A stretch of DNA of 64,000 nt from Ascaris suum (taxonomy: Eukaryota; Nematoda; Chromadorea; Rhabditida; Ascarididae), in the NCBI GenBank assembly GCA_013433145.1, contig CM024175.1:3022516-3086515 (forward strand), given 5' to 3'. Below, one piece after another: positions 61,713 through 64,000 of the stretch. Position numbers and translations under genes: made by a program. The notes beneath the pieces are model-generated. The model ran no database searches. It was not told the origin of the DNA and worked only from the letters and a program-made list of their open reading frames with translations. Position 1 is the stretch's first letter. Each line of letters begins with the position of its first letter.

Positions 61713-62640
61713 GTTTTTCAAACTCCTGAAGGGAAAAAAGTCCCCCGAGAACGAGCGCTTTCCTTAACCGATGCGACTCTAACTGAGCTTCTTTTTTTTA
61801 AAGCTCAAACAACATAATTAGAACAGTCCGCATAGGTGGGCGGATACAAAGCTTGAACTAATTTCGCACCCACCAGCCCCCCCCTTTGCCATAGATGGAA
61901 TTTTCCATGGGTTTCCGTTGCCCGGAGGATTTATTGAGAATTACACAAGAAATGTGCATTTTTAGGGCTACTTTTGAGCTCGTCAAAAATGGTGATGAAA
62001 GAAGTGATGAGGGAGGGGCAGGGAAGAGAGGGGAAAAGCAGTAGATGGCAGCAAATGAATTGCCAGTTTAGCCCAACTGGCTGGAAAGTTTAAACCTCTA
62101 CTCCGAATACGCAAATCTGCGCACGTGATAAGGCGTAGGATCTCTACCCTATCGTCCAAAAAAGTAAATGCAGAACAGTGCAGCTGCAGAATTCCAACAA
62201 GCCCTTCCTCAAGAACATACGCACACACTAGTGAAGACCAATACGATAGGTTTAAAATGAGGCATAGATACTACTCAGCCTGCAAAAAAGCCGTTTCCAT
62301 AATCTCACAGAGCGCCCAATCTTTGCTGCAGAGCGCTTCTCATGGCTACTCTCCTGCTTCCGAGTCAAATTGTCATGTTTTTAGGCAGCGTGACTCACTT
62401 TTGGCAATGGCTCTTGAACAGAGCGGTGATTGGCTTACATTTATTCCTTTTTTTTTTTTTTTTGAAGATCGCTGCCATTTGTTTCCATTCTGAGAAATCG
62501 TCTTCCTAATATTAAATGAATACTGGGGCGAAACTGAACCTAGTAAAAGGATTCTGGACTTCTCTAGGGGCGTTTGCGGTACTTATAATGGAGATGATGA
62601 TAAACCAGATTAACTCTGAGCAAAAATCACCCCTCCCTCT

Positions 62641-62653
62641 CCCCCCCCCCCCC
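62641..62653 (+). repeat. C13 homopolymer within a C/T-rich tract
   Basis: Thirteen consecutive C flanked by further C/T tracts (62626-62660), in the intron between exons 2 and 3 of the receptor pseudogene. Confidence 0.9.
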
Positions 62654-63140
62654 TCCCCCACTCGCTCGGCAGAATGGCTTTGCATTTCACCAAATGCTGT
62701 CACCTTCAATCGTTCGGCGCAGACGTGGACGAACCGAACTGATGGCTGTGAGGATAATTCCATGAATACCCACTTCAACCCATCTTGAGCGAAAACAGAG
62801 CACACATTCGCTTCGTAAAAATTTCACATTTTCTGCTATACGAGGGAGCACTGTAGCTGCAGATGATTGAGTGTTTTCCCAAAATTTGGACACCCTCAGC
62901 CTCATTTTCGGGCACAAAGAACTGTGACCACAGCAGCAACAACTAGGTTCTATAGAAAGAAAAGTTCGGGATTCATGATCCTGCATATATGACAAATCAC
63001 GCAACCACATACTTAAAAAGTTGGTATTTTTGGTTCAATTACGCTTGATTGAAAGAGTTGGAATTCAATGAGTAAATATGAACTAAAGCGAAGAAAATCT
63101 GAGCTGCTTGCTTCCACTGCAAGTCATCTCATTCACATAC

Positions 63141-63307
63141 CAAGAAGTGTAAATGCGAATGTATACGATGGTGTGATGATGTCATGAATAATACGCAGAA
63201 CTTTCATAAGGAGCTCGTCTTCGGGTGCGAGGCATTTAACTAGAAGCAAAAGGAGGAAGTCCAAGATCGCCAATAAGAATATGCCTATTAGTAGAAAAAG
63301 TAGAACT
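63141..63307 (-). CDS. chemoreceptor paralogue exon 2 (TM2, TM3)
   Basis: The acceptor TTTTATTTCAG lies before 63307 and the donor CTTG/GTATGT follows 63141; 167 nt, phase 2 to 1. It reads VLLFLLIGIFLLAILDFLL and IIHDIITPSYTFAFTLL. No lesion is visible in this exon. Confidence 0.75.
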
Positions 63308-64000
63308 CTGAAATAAAACAACTGTTTATCATTCCTTCACATTTTGCAAGTGATTCTGCAGTCTGCATTCCGGAAGTAGTTTGCAGGTTTCCTGTTCCAA
63401 CACTCCTAACTTTCCGTCTCTTTGTTGATACTGACTTCAAAATGTTATTCTGCCATTAGCGGCTTGGTCACTGAACCTCATTTTCTCACTTTAGCGTGAG
63501 CCTTTTGGTCTCATAATGGTTTCTAAATTCTCGTCCGTCCAAATTGCTTTTTTCTCCTTTGAAGAAATGAGCTCCCACTGTCCTCATAAACATGACAATG
63601 ATCTCACGGTTTATTTTGTTTGCTCTAAATGTGTACGGCTTTCACAAGGACGCAAATCTCTAATTACTAAAAATTCAAACACATTCATTTGAACCAAAAG
63701 AATCTCCTCTTTCTTTCTGCTATAAAGTAAACACCTCCAATGCGTATCGTTTCCATACTCTTTAGAAGATGCGTGACAGGACAAGTTGTGTTTGTTCGTG
63801 CGTATAAATTTCGTAGTCAATGGGGTGCTTAGGTGGCAAAAACTAATTCACATATAGTTGCCTATTTGTTTTGACGTCATTCTTCTTTTCAAAGATGTGT
63901 TTGTAACGATATGTTTTCGAATCGGAACAATTTGAATAAAAACCATTTCACTCTTACAAAAAACGCCGACGAAAGACTCATTGAAATATAGGGCAAATAA

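Larger units (their letters stand above)
53521..63307 (-). pseudogene. serpentine 7TM chemoreceptor paralogue, frame-disrupted and 5'-partial
   Basis: Tandem paralogue of the receptor at 30969-43010, with exons in the same order and matching phases: 63141-63307, 60447-60541, ~59163-59205 (degenerate), 58015-58194, 55291-55427 and 53521-53726. Exons 2 and 3 are clean and contain VERFIATRWAQVYEKHG. Exons 5, 6 and 7 are 180, 137 and 206 nt against 181, 133 and 207 in the intact copy. Each difference breaks the frame: exon 6 reaches TAA in frame, and exon 7 reaches TGATGA after FIILFP. Beyond each lesion the paralogous residues resume in another frame (RYQITENIK, YRIVGYVVDL, LRHPPYQRKLRSMLP), so the decay is recent or the indels are assembly errors. 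Exon 1 (TM1) must lie past the right edge. As it stands it cannot encode a full receptor. Confidence 0.7.

Noticed and set aside
1..64000. tRNA, rRNA, CRISPR array, prophage or bacterial operon
   Set aside because: No tRNA B-box-like or rRNA-like segment and no regularly spaced repeats were seen on reading; the exon-intron organisation excludes a prokaryotic window.

Overview
This window looks like nuclear DNA from a nematode, most likely a parasitic clade V (strongylid-type) worm. The sequence is AT-rich. It has short exons, T-rich TTTCAG-type splice acceptors and introns of 0.4-3 kb. The recognisable proteins are an intestine-type GATA factor and chemoreceptors of a nematode-specific serpentine family. 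There are no bacterial-style operons, rRNA, tRNA or CRISPR arrays that I can see. Most long open frames fall in introns or intergenic DNA and appear to be chance. The real coding sequence is in exons of 43-278 nt that I assembled by matching splice sites, reading phase and paralogy.

Region 1 (about 5.8-21.1 kb, minus strand) holds a GATA transcription factor that I call elt-2. A canonical GATA finger (CX2C-X17-CX2C) is split between exons 8598-8695 and ~7790-7904. A degenerate second finger lies upstream (10396-10584), and Pro/Ser/Tyr-rich N-terminal exons lie at 13670-15555. A dense cluster of TGATAA/TGATAG sites at 20934-21103, upstream of the gene, is a candidate autoregulatory enhancer.

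Region 2 (30.97-43.01 kb, minus strand) holds an intact seven-exon serpentine chemoreceptor of the Sra superfamily (Sra/Srab/Srb/Sre group). All exon junctions agree in phase and the model predicts about 320 residues. It uses a 43-nt exon and what looks like a GC-AG intron.

Region 3 (53.52-63.31 kb, minus strand) holds a tandem paralogue with the same exon plan. Exons 5, 6 and 7 each carry a frame-breaking indel relative to the intact copy, and exon 4 is degenerate. It is probably a young pseudogene, or a region with assembly indels. Its first exon would lie beyond the right edge of the window.

The remaining stretches (1-5.8, 21.1-31.0, 43.0-53.5 kb and the large introns) show no gene I can name. 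They contain a likely solo LTR at 61.4-61.7 kb with a diverged partial relative at 2.57 kb, several minisatellites and inverted repeats, homopolymer runs, and a few orphan exon-like segments listed at low confidence.
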